64,000 bases of DNA from Ottelia alismoides (lineage: Eukaryota; Streptophyta; Magnoliopsida; Alismatales; Hydrocharitaceae). Location: positions 884,001 to 948,000 of the forward strand of contig JAZKJV010010760.1 in the NCBI GenBank assembly GCA_037367405.1. The letters are read 5' to 3'. How positions within the stretch are numbered: position 1 is the first letter of the stretch; each line of letters begins with the position of its first letter. The position numbers were made by a program, and so were the translations under genes. Positions 36,304 to 49,680 of the stretch are shown one piece after another. Below the pieces are notes generated by a model. That model was not told where the DNA came from and ran no database searches. It saw only the letters and a program-made list of their open reading frames with translations.

Positions 36304-37265
36304 GTACCATCGTCTCTTGATCCCCCTTAGAGCTTTGCTCTATGTTCTTACGTGTGTGTCAAAGTCCCGGTGACCACGGAAGACCTTCCCTGAGCTCAGA
36401 GACGGCGAAGCAAGGAAGAGGTGGTGATCCATGACGATTCTCCGACCTGCCCTGCTCCCTATCGTCATAACAGATATAAGAGCTGCATCTTTTTATTTCC
36501 TAGGTAGATTTTAATCATGCGATTTCAATTCCACTGTTAAATTTTTTTAATCTAGTAGATTAGCTCAGATCCACTTTGTTCGATCGTTGGAGCCACTAGG
36601 GATCTGACCATTCCAAAAGTAAGGTTCTCCGACCACGTTTCCCACCCCACTATCTTCCCCAGCATGTTCTTCATTTGATCCACCATCTGGACCAACCTGA
36701 TCAGTCCCCAGTCATTGAATCAGGCCCCTCCTCCATCGTAAATCGGAGCCCTTTCCATTCCATCCATTTCCCGTGCACTCAACTTCAAAGAAGCTCGAGC
36801 TTCTTTGTTTCAAGCCATAGAATCACTTCGTGCAGGTTCCAGGTTGAATGGACCCCTCCTGGGTCGATTTGGAACTGCTCGGATGGGCTTCAGGTGCTTT
36901 ACCTTCTCCTATAGACCATGATTCCATAACTGGGTCCTAGACCTTCTTGAGCTCATCATTAGATGCGGATGAGTCCCTGGTTGTGTGTAGCCAGAATCAT
37001 CGCTGAAGAACCCCTAAGGAACGAGGAATAATGATTTAAGCTCAGGGAATCCCACCTCCTTCCTTGTTCTTCCCGAGCAGCAATAGCCACCTGATGGAGG
37101 GCATGCCCCAGTTCCATCATCAGCCGTTGGATCTTCAGAGCCTGGATCGTTGGATCTCCGCCAGAGATCTAATGTCAAAAGTCAGATGTGAAGGGGTATC
37201 AATCGACTAGATGATGCCACGTGTTTAAGTGAAATGATCACGATCATTCACCACTACTACGTTGA
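36304..37265 (+). mobile_element. Tat-B-type LTR, middle part
   Basis: Starts GTACCATCGTCTCTTGATCC and is collinear with about 8812-9770 of the Tat-B 5' LTR (CTTCCC.GAGCTC, GACCTGCCCT.CTCCCTA, GTGCAGGTTCCAGGTTGA.TGGACCCCTC). Probably the continuation of the Tat-B 3' LTR. The first 28 bases duplicate 22193-22221. Confidence 0.75.
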
Positions 37266-39235
37266 GGAGAGCCTAGTTCCCTGAGTTGAATCGGTGACAG
37301 CGACGCAACCGCGGTCGAGCGACGACGGCCCTCTCTCCGGTGTGATCCGTTGGTTTTTTGGCCAACATCGCAGCCGCAACCGCGCGCTGCTCGAGCTCAT
37401 CGCGCGCCGGCGATTCGAGCGAAGACCGTGCTCTCACGAGCACTCCATAGGCATCCGCGTTCATCGTAGGTAATTTTAGTTTATCTTGTATTTTTGCAAA
37501 TTTTTTTAGTACACCACATATCATCCCTTCCACCACCATCATCATACCATTTTTGTTCTTCCATTTGTCTACTTTATCATCCTCACCATCTTAATTTTTT
37601 TCCCTTTTTTTTATCATGTTCAATCCCTGTCTAAAGAAAATTAAAAAAAAAATAAAAAAAAATAAAACAAAAAAAAATTCTCCTTTCATTACAGTAATCA
37701 AAACAGTAAAAAAAAGAATAAAAAAATAAAAAAAAACCAACGCAGGGAGCAGCAGCGGTCCTCACCGCCGCCGCCCCCTCCCTCTTCCGCCGCTCCCTAC
37801 CGCCGCCGACGCCGCGAGCGGCGCATCCGTCAGCGCCGCCAGCGCGCCGCCCGACTCCACTCCTCGCCGCTCCTCGCCGCGCCAGCCGACCTCGCCCAAC
37901 GGTCCCATCAGCTCCGCCAACCGCCGCCGCCCCCCTCCGCCATCTCCAGCAGCCCCGCTCGCGCCGCCCCCTCCAGCCATCACCGCCGCTCGCACGCGGC
38001 TGCCAACGCGCGCCTACACGGCCGTGCGCGCGGGTGGCGCCGCCCTTGCCGAGCTCCACCGTCGACGAAGTCTCCTTCCTTTGGGTTCAACTCCAGCAAA
38101 AAACGAAGGAGGAAGAAAGGGTACTTTTTTATTATTTTATGTAAAAATTGCGTTTTTTATTTTCTTATTTTCTGTAATTATAATTGAGTCCCTGTACATA
38201 ACTTGCATTGTAATTCTTAATTTCTAGTTTGCAAAGACAACCCTGTGTTCTCTTATTAATTTGGACATCTTCCTTGCATCTTTTTATTCAATGAAAAATA
38301 CCACTGTGTTGAGCAACTAATTTTGCACATTTTGACTATTTATTTGTATTTTTATGGTAGTTGGGTAATTAATTAAAAATGATTAACTGAAATATTGCAT
38401 ATTTTACCCAATCAGTGATCTTAAATTCATATCTAACACACGGTTGCTCTAAAAATTCCACAAAAATTATATGTGATGCCTTGAAGCGTGAAGAACTTAC
38501 TATCCAAATTTCATCCTAAATGGAGTTGTCTTGTGCGTGTAATAATTTATAGAGTGAATTTAGTGTTTGATTTTTAATTAAATCCACGTACATCTTTTTC
38601 ATGAAATTTCAAGTCTCCTGGATTGCTCATCGAAATATCTACTTGAGATAAATCACACTTTGATTAATTTGATAACGTGGATTAATTAGAAATTAATTAC
38701 TCACTATCACTCTGTTTCCACTAAAAAATACATAAAAAATTCATATTTTGTCAGAAAATTCCAAAAAAATTACTGTAGCTTCCTTGCATCATGTTTTAAT
38801 TCCAGTAATTTTTTCATAATTTTTGCTTACTGTTTGTGTGAAAAATTGCGAAAAACCCCATAAAAAGTGTGCATTTTTAGTTATTGCATTTTAAACCCTA
38901 AAATTCTAAAAAAATGTGTTTTGTGTTCATTACTAAATTAGGATTCTAGGAAAAATATAATTTGGCTAATTTGGACTAATTTAACATTAAAATTAATTTG
39001 GCCTTGTTGTATGCTTTCTTAGCGTCTTGATTCATTTGCATTTGCATTCTTGTTGCATAAAAAAAAATAAAAAATACCGTTTGGATATCTAGATCTTTAA
39101 TTTATAAATTAAACCCAAAGTTGTTCCTTTGCCTCCCTGTGTTCGACCCCGGACTTGCCCGGGATATAAATTAAGCCGAGACACTCTTCACGGAGATCTT
39201 TCTCTCGGTTCTGACCGAATCGCTAAGTACACGTG
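37266..39235 (+). mobile_element. Tat-type LTR, GC island and U5-like half
   Basis: Similarity to the Tat-B 5' LTR stops at about 37265. There follow a GC-rich block (37290-37460 and 37740-38110, with compositional open frames of up to 142 codons on the minus strand) and an AT-rich stretch with repeated CTAAAAATTCCA.AAAAATTA-like phrases. It ends in TTGCCTCCCTGTGTTCGACCCCGGACTTGCCCGGG in two blocks (39130-39163), nearly the same as 63900-63934. Subfamily not determined; it may be a recombinant 3' LTR. Confidence 0.6.
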
Positions 39236-40670
39236 TTATAAATGTTATTTACAAATAGCTATCACTAATTCATTATAAATCACATTTATAATATATATGA
39301 TTAATATGGATATTGCTATCCACATTATTTAATCATGATAATTAAATCACATTTACTTATCATGGATCATCATTCTCATGCATCTAAATAATATGAATCA
39401 AATTCACATTATTAATGATAATTAAATCTCATTTAACTATCTATTTCTCAATTATAGGATATACATTTACCAGTGAAAATATACTTGAACTCTTTTAAGA
39501 ATAATGCGTTGTCTCCACGGATACTTGGAGAAAAGGACATGGCGATTGTACATCCCACATATAGTGACTTTGATATTGAGATCATATCTCAAATCCTGAT
39601 CTTAGGGATCTCTCATGGATGCTTGATTAAATCGAGGCCATAGATCTAATCTTCTCATTGCTTCTGAATCATTTTTAGATCAATCTCCAACATTTAGACT
39701 AAGATTATGTCACTTCTCTACTGAGAAGAGTCACTAAAATCCAGACTTGTTTCAATACTCCCTTAGAATGGAAGCGTCATGGTTAAATAATAGTTTATGA
39801 TCGCATCATCCTCAAGTATTCCTAATACCTATACATACTGCATGCTGGAAGACCCAGAATAAACTCGAAGAGAACGATCAATTTTACAATGTCTTCTTCA
39901 GGATTTTATCATTAAATTTCTCATTTGGACATTGGGAGTTGGTATCAATTATATGCTTTCCAAAATCATATATCATACTTTCAAATTCTTGTTATTCTTC
40001 CAAAGCAAGACGATCGTGCATGGAATTTGATTTATCCCAATACCTCATGTGTGAGCTCATGTCATATGATTCACACGTGAACCTCTATGATCCCTTTGAG
40101 AGATCATATTACTCATATGCCCTTGTATGAACACCAACTCATTGGTGTATAGACGTTTATTAGGCCATCAACCTATCGGTCTGTAAAGTGCACGTACTCA
40201 GACTTATAACAATACATCTTTATTTGGTCAGAGGATGCATGTCTATATTGTGACAATTTACAACATATGTCTTGTTTATCTCAATCTCGTTAAGTCAACT
40301 CTTTGACCTAACTTCCGACACCTTCGAATATCTAATCCTATGTAGAGGACCTACATCAAGAAATATGTCAGATATCATCCTTTAGGGAAGGATTGCCATC
40401 TCCATCTCAGACTGGCGATCATCACTTAAGACTCATTAGACGGTGCTAGATGAGTCATCAATCTAACTCCTTATATATTCAATTAAGCACCACCCTCTAT
40501 GATTCAAATATTGAATTAACAACTGTATGATTTTAAGAATCCTATGGTGCATAACCCTAATTGTACAAAGAGACCTTATAGTGCATTCATTCAATTAATC
40601 TCAGACTGGGAGTGAAATAAATCAATAACTTTTATTATATATCAAACAATACAATAACATCTATTGTAGG
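39236..40670 (-). mobile_element. Copia LTR fragment
   Basis: Minus-strand copy of the first 1.4 kb of the Copia LTR, collinear with 52060-53510 on the other strand. Orientation and content fit the missing remainder of the Copia A 5' LTR, with about 170 bp lost relative to the sister copy. It could equally be an independent fragment. It ends at about 40670 (ACATCTATTGTAGG), slightly inside the expected LTR start. Confidence 0.65.
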
Positions 40671-42054
40671 AATGTTTTGCTTCGAGTTTACAGAGCTAAC
40701 ACATATCCACTGTGGTCATCCTTGCGGCTGCACACCAGGAACGCTTCTCTTGTCTAGGGGATGCTCCTCCACACAATTAAAGAAGAAGATAGGGGAGGAG
40801 AAGACCCTACAACAACCACCAATTGTTGTCACCCCCTTCTCAACTGATGGTTGTGAGCAATCTACTAATTCCCTAGCCTTGGTCCTTGCGAGGCAGTTAC
40901 ACATGACACGTGGAGGCTGACACCTGAAGCCCCAACTGAACCACCTAACGCACATGAACTTCATGCTTGCAAGGAACTTTTATACACCAAACCCCTACAA
41001 CTTTTGAGACTGAAGTAATAAACAATATAGCTGCCTAGAATCTCACGTGCAAGGTAACATGTACTGGAGAAATTGCAAGCACACCCCTTGATTTTTGGGT
41101 AATTGAAGAAGAATCCTATTGCTTAAGTTTTTTTATTTTAATTTGTATTTGTATTCAGACCCCTACACTCGAGCATGTATTTAAAATATAATATGTCAAC
41201 ATTTTTAAATTATAAAAAGTGCATGTTGTGGTGAGTTTAATTCATTAGATGTTGATTATTCATTGGTATTTTTTTGAGAATTGATTTATTTATGAAAATT
41301 AAATTGGTGTAATTTTTTTGTTTACCCATTTTCAGCTCTATAATTGATATTAAATTAACCATTATTCTAAAAATTCCATAAAAATCGTATTTGGTATATT
41401 TTATTTCTCTCTGTAATATGCAAAAAAATCATCCCATTTGCAAGCATAATTTTCCTAAAATAAATTAAATGGTAGTTTAAGAAATTCGCTTTTACTTCCA
41501 TGTGACTTCGTATTTTTAGGATCTCCACTTTTTCTTGGATTCGTAGTAATTAGATACATATAGGACAATTTTGTTTTTTGAAAATATTAATATTTCAATT
41601 TATTGAAATTAAATTACTATAAATAATTAATTGTGTGTTTTTTAATTCACAGGAAATTCATTTTACATTAGAAAACCAGCAAAAATACAAAGTAGCTTAT
41701 TTTTGTATGCATTAACATTCCTGCTAAGTTTTAAGATTTTAAGAATTAATTTGATTCAAAAATTGAATTTTGACACCTATACATAAACACATTTGCATTT
41801 ACATTCATCTTGCATCTAATATATCAAAAAATGCTTCCACAAAAACCTAGTCTCTAAATGACCTAAAAATCATCCTAAGGAAGTTGCCTCCCTATTACCA
41901 ACCTTGGGCTGGCCAAAGTAAAATAAATACGACCGCTTTTGGACTTAACTAATTAATCATTTACGTGGTCTTTGATCAGTCCTAGATTTCCCAACTACAA
42001 GTCCACTTAATTAACTTGGGTGATTTTGGGATTATTTTTTATATCATGCCTTCG
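40671..42054 (+). mobile_element. Tat-type LTR fragment
   Basis: A moderately GC-rich start (CACGTG at 40907-40912) is followed by an AT-rich stretch like 38180-39160 and 63100-63930 (CTAAAAATTCCATAAAAATC). It ends TTGCCTCCCTATTACCAACCTTGGGCTGGCC at 41885-41915. An 82-codon frame at 40672 has no homology I can see. Confidence 0.55.
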
Positions 42055-42953
42055 AGATGAATGATCTTGAAGAATCCCTCTTTTATTTTATTTCTGAAGC
42101 TATTCAGATACAAAGAAAGGAGTATTTTCGGATTGTCACAACATGGGTACATTAAGAAGATCATAGAACATTCCCATATGTAGAGTTCCAAGAAAGACTT
42201 CCATCCTTAAAATGTGGTATACACTTATCTAAAAAGATGTCTCCTCAAAGTGTTGAAGATAAGAAATCCATGGCTGGGTGCCCTTATGCAATATCTATGG
42301 GAAGCCTGATGTATGCCATGATGTGCACAAGGCCTGATATCTGCCATGCAGTGGGAGTGGTAAGTCATTACCAATCCGGTTATTGAGAACAACATTGGAA
42401 TGTAGTGAGGAGCATATTTAAGTATCTAAGACGGGCACAAAACTGCATCTTGTTTTATGGAGATGGTGATCTCTATCTCTTAGGATACACATATTCAAAC
42501 TTCAAATATGATATGGATGACCACAAGTAAACTTCAGGGTTTGTGTTCTTACTAAATGGCGATGCTGTGAACTAGAGAATAAAGAATCATGACACTACAA
42601 CTGACTCAACAATAGTATTGCTGCATTGGATGTTGCAAATAAAGCAGTGCGGTTATGCAAGTTCAACCTAGAACTTGGCATAGTTTCGTTTGATACCCCC
42701 ATCCTGTAACTCTATGATAATATGGGCGCCATCGCTCAAGAGAAGGAACCTAGATGTCATCAGAATAGAAAGAACGCGGAAAGGAATTACCACATCATTC
42801 GGGAGATTCAAAAGCATGGAGACATCATCCTCACTAAGGTGGCCTATGTCGATAATGTTACCCATCCCCTTACCAAACCATTTCCCCAAAAGGTTTTCGA
42901 CCAGAATGTATTGACAAATGGTTTTAAGATTGTACATGAATGGTTGTGAGAGC
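42055..42953 (+). pseudogene. Copia C reverse transcriptase end and RNase H remnant
   Basis: Frames read, in order, MSPQSVEDKKSMAGCPYAIS, GSLMYAMMCTRPDICHAVGV, YLGYTYSNF-like, TSGFVFLLNG, then GAIAQEKEP, NYHIIREIQKHGD, PLTKPFPQKVFDQ and GFKIVHEWL. These are the end of RT and the RNase H domain of Ty1/Copia Pol, collinear with the standard order. The RNase H start GYTDSDF is changed to GYTYSNF. Stop codons (for example at about 42385, 42527 and 42573) and frame changes abolish it. Everything upstream of RT is missing, because a Tat-type LTR abuts it. Confidence 0.85.
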
Positions 42954-43193
42954 TAGTGGAGATTTTTAACCATATGAGCCTAGGGTGAACCATTTCGACA
43001 ATAGATGTTTTTGTAATATTTTGATATATCAATAAAGGTTATTGATTTATTTCACTCCTTGTCCCATATTAAATGAATGAATACACTTATATGGTCCCAT
43101 AGTACAATTAGGGTTATGTACAATGGACATCTTAATAACCATAGAACTTTCGATTTAATGGTTAAATCATCGAGGACGGTGCTTGGCTGGTAA
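42954..43193 (+). mobile_element. Copia C, end of interior and start of 3' LTR
   Basis: AGCTAGTGGAGAT at 42950-42962 is the polypurine tract. By about 42990 the sequence matches the LTR (GACAATAGATGTT..TTATTGATTTATTTCACTCC, compare the reverse strand of 40600-40670). At 43193 it is cut by Copia B and resumes at 54586. Confidence 0.7.
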
Positions 43194-44543
43194 TGTTGGG
43201 CATGCGAGCAGATGGCGAGCCATTGTGCAATAAATGTTATTGCAAATTTATTCCTTGATATGAAATAAAGAATAACTAATTTGCATAATAGGTCCCTTAG
43301 TATAATTAGTGTTATGTACCATGGCCTTCTTTATGACCATAAAGTTTTTGATTCAACTATTGAACCATAGAGGCTGGTGCTTGGATGAATATCTAAAGGG
43401 TTAAATTGAGGGCTCATCAAGCACCTTTAAAAGATTATTAAGATATGATCTCCAACTTTAGTAGGAAATGGCAATCCTTTCTCTTTTGGCTAATATATGA
43501 CCGACCTCTTGATGTAAGTCCTCTGCATAGGAATAGAGATTTGGCGGTGTCAAATAAATTAGGTTAATGAGTTGACTTAGCGAGATAGAGATAACATAGA
43601 CCTATGTCGTATACTGTCTTGATATAGACATCCATCCTCTGACTGGAGACGAATATGTTACTATTTGTCTGAGTACGTACACCTGGCAGGTCAATAGGTT
43701 GATGATCTAATCAAGGTATATATGCCAACAAGATGGTGTGCATACAAGGGCATATGAGTAATACAATCTCTTGAAGGGATCATACATGTTCAATACTGAA
43801 CCGGAAGACATGAGCTTACTCATGACATATTGGGAATCAAATTCCGTGCATGGGCATCTCACTTTAGAAGCTTGACTAAATGTAGGTTTGATTTATCCTT
43901 TAGGTAAATATATGATTAATACCTGGGTATGATATATGCTTTTGGAAAGTATATGATCAATACCAACTCCCAGTGATCAAATGAAAAACTTAATGATAAA
44001 ACCCTGAAGGAGATCGTCTAAGTACGATCTAAAACTTCATGTTTATTATATGTCTTCCAGTATGAAGCTGTAAAGGTATAAAGAGTACATAAGAGTGATG
44101 TGATCATAAATGATTTTATAACTACAACGCTTCAATTCCGAGGGATTGGTGAAACATGTTTTGATATTAGGGACTCCTCTCAATAGAGAAGTAATCTAAT
44201 CTTAGTCTAAATATAGGACATTGATCTCAATACGTTTACGATGAAAAGAGAAGATTAGATTTACTGCTTTAATTTAATAAAATATCTTTGGGAGGTCCCC
44301 TTGGTCTGTATATGATCTCAATATCCAAGTCACCATAGTGGAATGTACCATTGTCTTGTCTACCTTTAAGTATCTGCGGAGAAAGCAAATTATTCTTGAA
44401 AGAGTTCAAGAATAATTCCATTGATAAATGTGTATTCAAGCATTGAGAGATTGATAATTAAATGTGATTTAATTATCGTGGATAGTGTGAATTTGATTCA
44501 AATTATTTAGATACATGAGAATGACGATCTAAGATAATTAATT

Positions 44544-44732
44544 GTGATTTAATTATAACAGATATGAATAATGTGAATAGCACTATCAATATTAATTATA
44601 TTAATTGTGATTTAATTATAACAGATATGAATAATGTGGATATCACTATCAATATTAATTATATTAATTGTGATTTAATTATAACAGATATGAATAATGG
44701 GGATAGCACTATCAATATTAATTATATATATT
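44544..44732 (+). repeat. 63-bp tandem repeat, three copies
   Basis: Units start at 44544, 44607 and 44670 with GTGATTTAATTATAACAG and differ by single bases. The 3' LTR has only one unit here (about 53390). The unit is a multiple of three with no stop in one frame, so it makes a spurious periodic open frame. Confidence 0.9.
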
Positions 44733-45289
44733 ATAAATGTGATTTATAATATATAAAAGAGTGCTATTTGTAAATAACATTTAAAATTTAAATGTTGATG
44801 TGAAATATATTCACATTGGACAATTAATTTAAAATGTAATTTACATTTTATTTTGTGTTGTGAATATAATTAACAAATTTCCATTGACATGATTGATTTT
44901 TCATAAATCAATTTAGAATTGTTTTTGTGAAATAATTCACAACAAAGTTGTTGTAAATATTGAAGGATTATGTGAGATACCATATCTCACATAATTGGAA
45001 AAAGGAAGCACCTTACTTGTGAGGAGGGTGGACAGTCGCCTTGAGTCCTAATTCAAGTGTGGTTGTCGACTTCTCATTAGGAAGGGGCTTTGCCTGTTTC
45101 CCATTCCATCCTTACTTATTTTATTGAATTATTTTATATTGTTAAATATTCTATATATTTTTAATTTAATTTAATTAATTGTTGTTGTGCTTTTACAACA
45201 AAATCATGGCCACTGAAATAAACATTAATCAATCTCCACCATTGGATTTGTGTTTTCCTTGGATTGAGATCCTGGGACTCCCAAAATAT

Positions 45290-45297
45290 TATAAAAG
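45290..45297 (+). promoter_or_regulatory. Copia B 5' LTR TATA box
   Basis: TATAAAAG followed by AAGAGGCAACCCTAGCTCTTC, conserved in the 3' LTR at 54015-54022. Confidence 0.65.
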
Positions 45298-45860
45298 AAG
45301 AGGCAACCCTAGCTCTTCATATTAGAAAACATAATAGAATGCTCTATCTTTCTCTCATTATCACACACCCCCCTCTCTCTAGAGTGGTCGTCCACTCTAA
45401 ACCCTGGAGGGGATTGTTGTCGTCGCCATGTTGTTGTGTCACCGCTTCAACCGCTCATGAATCTTCATCTCCTTCACTGCACCTCACTTGTGAAGAAGAT
45501 GTAGAATCTCATGTGATGAGATCAAGAGATTCACCACTGAGATTAACAACTTGGATTGTGAGGACCACGCATTTCATCAATGCGCTCGCAAGCGTTTCCT
45601 CCGTTTGATTAGAATTAAGACAGGAGATCTCTTACTTTAGAGACACGATCACAACTATGCTTTGAGAGTCATTTTGATATATACTTTGCGGTTTATATGA
45701 GACCACTCAAGAAGTATTCTTGGATAATGTGATTTCATCCAGTTAAAAATTTTTGAATTCTGCTACCGAAGTAACTAGTACGACGAGTCACTCCTGATCG
45801 CATATGATGCGATCTCCATGCTAGTGTAATTCACTTAAGGTTTTATCAACAACCTTCAAG

Positions 45861-45872
45861 TGGTATTAGAGC
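45861..45872 (+). other. Copia B primer binding site (tRNA-iMet type)
   Basis: TGGTATTAGAGC, one change from TGGTATCAGAGC, two bases after the LTR end. Confidence 0.9.
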
Positions 45873-48800
45873 CACGTTGAGATCTTGGATATGATCCGAA
45901 ATCCTAGGCGATCAAGTTTCGTGTTTCGGTTGTACGAGACTCATTGTTTTTGCATTGGATGCTAGATTCAAATTGGTTTTCATTATTACAAATACCTATT
46001 GTTTGTTAATTGTTTGGACGTGTTTTTTGGATATTAAATTCTTTTCTAATGTCTAAATATGTTCCAAAAACAACAATCTAATATTAGTACCAAAAGTGCA
46101 TGAGAATGATTCGAAGAGTTCCTGCTATGAAAATTATTTTGCATGTATTCACGAACCTGTAAGAAAAATATTTTTTATTACTGTTTTCCCATCATGAAAC
46201 ATGAAATAAGCACTTGCATTAAGTATATAATCAAACCAGCAAACTGCTCTAATTTATTTCTCGTTGTTCCTACTATGTTTGCCTGAGATATTCCATATTT
46301 AGTGGAGATGGGTCGGAAGTTGATTAGATCATCATATCTCTTTACTTAATGTGTTTATAATTCAATGGAAATAATGGAAATTGTGGGTTTTCCTTGATTA
46401 ATTATGATGTCTAATAATTATTAAAATATTTTATTAATCATCATAAGCTATTGAATGTACATCTCATGAAAATCCAAGTTTATCCTACAATAGTTGTAGG
46501 ACAATCTTTACTTGCAAAACATTGTTACTTGAATAGGATTAGGGATTTGTTTATCAAATCTTTATATAATATTATTTAAAGTGGTTTTGATAAATATTAT
46601 ATGGTATAACTTCAGTTATAAGGCAGAATATCATCTTAAATACAAAATGATTAGATTAATTATCCTAGCCTGAGGCAGATATGGTGTCTAGTCGGGGATC
46701 ATTGGGGTAGCAAGCTGTCTCTCCCACATCTAGTGTGTATTGTTCATGACAACGGGTAAGGAAAGGATAATGTCTGAAATGATCATGATGTATTTTTTCT
46801 AATTATTAAAATTTGAATAATACGTATTTTGAGATTATACCATCCTTCAAGTAACAATCTAGATTGTTTAGTGGTTGATTGATTGGATTGTTAATTAATT
46901 TAATATAATTAAATGAATTAGATCCAATTAAAATAAACACTCTACTGTGAATAGAGTTGTAATTCCCTCCGACTAATTATTTATGTTAATATGACTCATA
47001 ATAATTAATTAAAATTTGAACATGATATGGAGGATTACATAAGTGACATCCATGGTCACCCATCAAGGTGAAGGGTTCCTTCGTTAATTATTGTATGTAG
47101 GAGATGCCTGTACGAAGTGACAAGTCCTGCATACACGATCACATGGATCGGGATCCTTGCTTCTCGAAGGAGTAAGGTCGTACGCATCGTGACCCCAAAA
47201 TCAGTTCCCCATATTATTGGGGCGACATTGGTTTGCGTATATCGAGTTGTAATCCTATTGACGGTTGGTTCAATTAACAATGAGTCAACATCACTTTAGG
47301 GGTGATGGGCCCGATGTTAAAGATCGAATTGGGAAATGCAATTTGGACTTACAAGGCGGAATGAGTTTCTGCTTCTTTTTACCTGAGCTATTGTTTATCA
47401 TATTATTAAGATGTAATAAAGGTGAGAAAGAAGATCCCATATCTTGCTTGAGATATAATGTAAGTATGTCTATTACTTTGAAAGTGAATAAGGGAATGAA
47501 CTTTCAGATTTGACAAGGCAAGACAACATTGATATAAAAATCTTAAATCATAGTATAATAAGTATTTATGCAAATTATCTTATTTCATATAACCTACATT
47601 AAAACCACTCAAAACTGTACTCTATAATAAGCAGTAAAATACCATGTATTGGATCCACGATCAAGATACTTGTAGTTGGACACATAATGCATGTGGTTGT
47701 AATGTGCAAGTTTTCTCATAATAAAGAGGAATTGCAATTAAATTGACAATAGGGCAATAACCTTTTTTGTGTGTCTCTATAGACTCAACCTCTCGTCGAA
47801 TGTGCTTTGAAAGTATCATGTCTATTGTGATTGTAATTATCAAAATTCCTTATAAAACCTAAGGCGATGTTTTGGCAAACATGTGTGCTCTCAACATTTA
47901 ATCTTGAATGACATGGTTCACTGCATTATGCAGAATGGTGGCTCGATAAGACAAGACATACTCAAAATGTTTGAGTAGCTGCCTGAACCAAAGTCTTTGA
48001 GAGTTAAGATGGATATAGTTATGATGAGTGTCATCATTCTACTATCTATACTCAAGTCATTCATGAAGCTTCATAATATTCATATTGCATGAATTAAATG
48101 AAGCATGTGTAAATGTTTAAATACTTTTACATTGAAATCTTTTGAATTTAAATTAAGAGATCCTTTCTCTTAAGTAATGGTTTTTTATAGATGAAGGAAG
48201 TGCAGTGGAAGCATGGGTCTGACCCAAATGAGAAGGAAAGTCAAAGAGTTAACTGTACTTTTATAATTTCCACACATATGGCATCTAAAGAGTTGGATGA
48301 ATGCCAATACTGCAACAAGACGATGTACTGATAATATGACTATCTAGGCTATGCAAAATCCTTAAAGAAGGACTAGGATAGTACATCAACATATTTTACA
48401 TCTACATATAATCATTGAAATTGACTTGCTTATTATATAATATCATACTCTAATAACTGTATCACACTCTTCTAATAACACTTGCAATTGGTTGCATATG
48501 TTTTAATGTACTAGAAAATTTGATCTTACGGTTTAATAGTCATCTACATGGATGTTGATGAAATTGTTGCAACAATCTCCATTGGATAGATAGACTACAT
48601 ATTTTCAGTCGGAGAGCCCTTAGTCTTATAGAAGTATATCCCCTATCTTCTTTATGAAATGAAGGAATTATTCTCTTAATGATCACCAATCATAGTTGAA
48701 TCAATGGTGCATAGTCAAAATAGGAATTCTACTTAAAGCTATTATGGATGAAACAACATTTTGATAATACTCTATGGGTTGATAGGTCGATCCTCTAAAT

Positions 48801-49680
48801 TCTCTTTGTATCTCGAAAGATGCAAAAGATATTTTATTATCTTATTCTTAGTAGTCGAGATAATAGTTCGATGAAGGGGAATATAGAGTACTAGTCAAAA
48901 ATCGAAAAGCCATAATTATCCACCACTAACCCCCATTGGTCCTTATATATTCTTTCGCCAAACATACTTGGTGCTTGTTTGCAGGAGATACTATCACAAA
49001 CCTCAGGGTATGAGGACTAGATTATGGGGCATCCACCTTTGACAAAAAAAACCTTGATCATGGGCTAAAAAAGATGTAGATGCAAAAAATTTTGTGAGAT
49101 GATTTTTTAAATTTTAAAGTTTTTTATGCAAGTTTTTTTGAATGTTTTTTAACTTTATATGGGGTTTATGTTTTGCAAAATTTTATGGACTTTTTTTTAT
49201 GTACAGAGTTTTAGGTGATTGTGAATATGCCACTTATTCGAGTAGTTGTCAGAGCTGATTATATAAAAAGCAGTTCGCGAGGTCTAGACTAGGAGAGCTT
49301 TCTCGATGTGGTGTATTAATATGGGTTAATGGCTCTTCTACATATTAAATTTAACTGGCGGACTAGACGCAGCTTTATTGACTGAGAACAGAAACGACAC
49401 TAGACTGGGTGTCTCGATGACCCAGATATTAGAATACATTGATTATTTATTTCTAATGTTGGAAATAAACATGCATTTTGGAATAGACCTATCATAAAAA
49501 GTTATGATGGATATATTTAAGATAGTAATCTAACATATAGAGGACTCCACTAAATTAGAAATTTATGGTTCATCAACATTTCTAAGTACTGAAAATTAAA
49601 CCTTAAAAGATCAATAAGAGGATGAACATCATTTGACAATGATCTGGCATCAAGCCTTAGAAATATGTTCCTTGATGAGA
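45873..49680 (+). mobile_element. Copia B leader and gag region, decayed
   Basis: Shares several blocks with the leader/gag region of Copia A, which confirms the register. No Gag motif can be read, and open frames stay below 85 codons. Confidence 0.6.

Larger units (their letters stand above)
43194..45858 (+). mobile_element. Copia B 5' LTR
   Basis: 2,665 bp, TGTTGGGCATGCG..AACCTTCA. About 105 bp longer than the 3' LTR, mainly because of a 63-bp tandem triplication (44544-44732). TATAAAAG at 45290. Inverted repeat AGAGTGG/CCACTCT at about 45382-45399, just downstream of the likely transcript start. Confidence 0.9.

Noticed and set aside
37631..38059. 142-codon Gly/Arg/Ala-rich minus-strand frame
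   Set aside because: Translation of a simple GC-rich (CCGCCG-like) tract next to A-rich runs; low complexity.
44564..44749. Periodic 21-residue repeat protein
   Set aside because: By-product of a 63-bp AT-rich tandem repeat inside an LTR.
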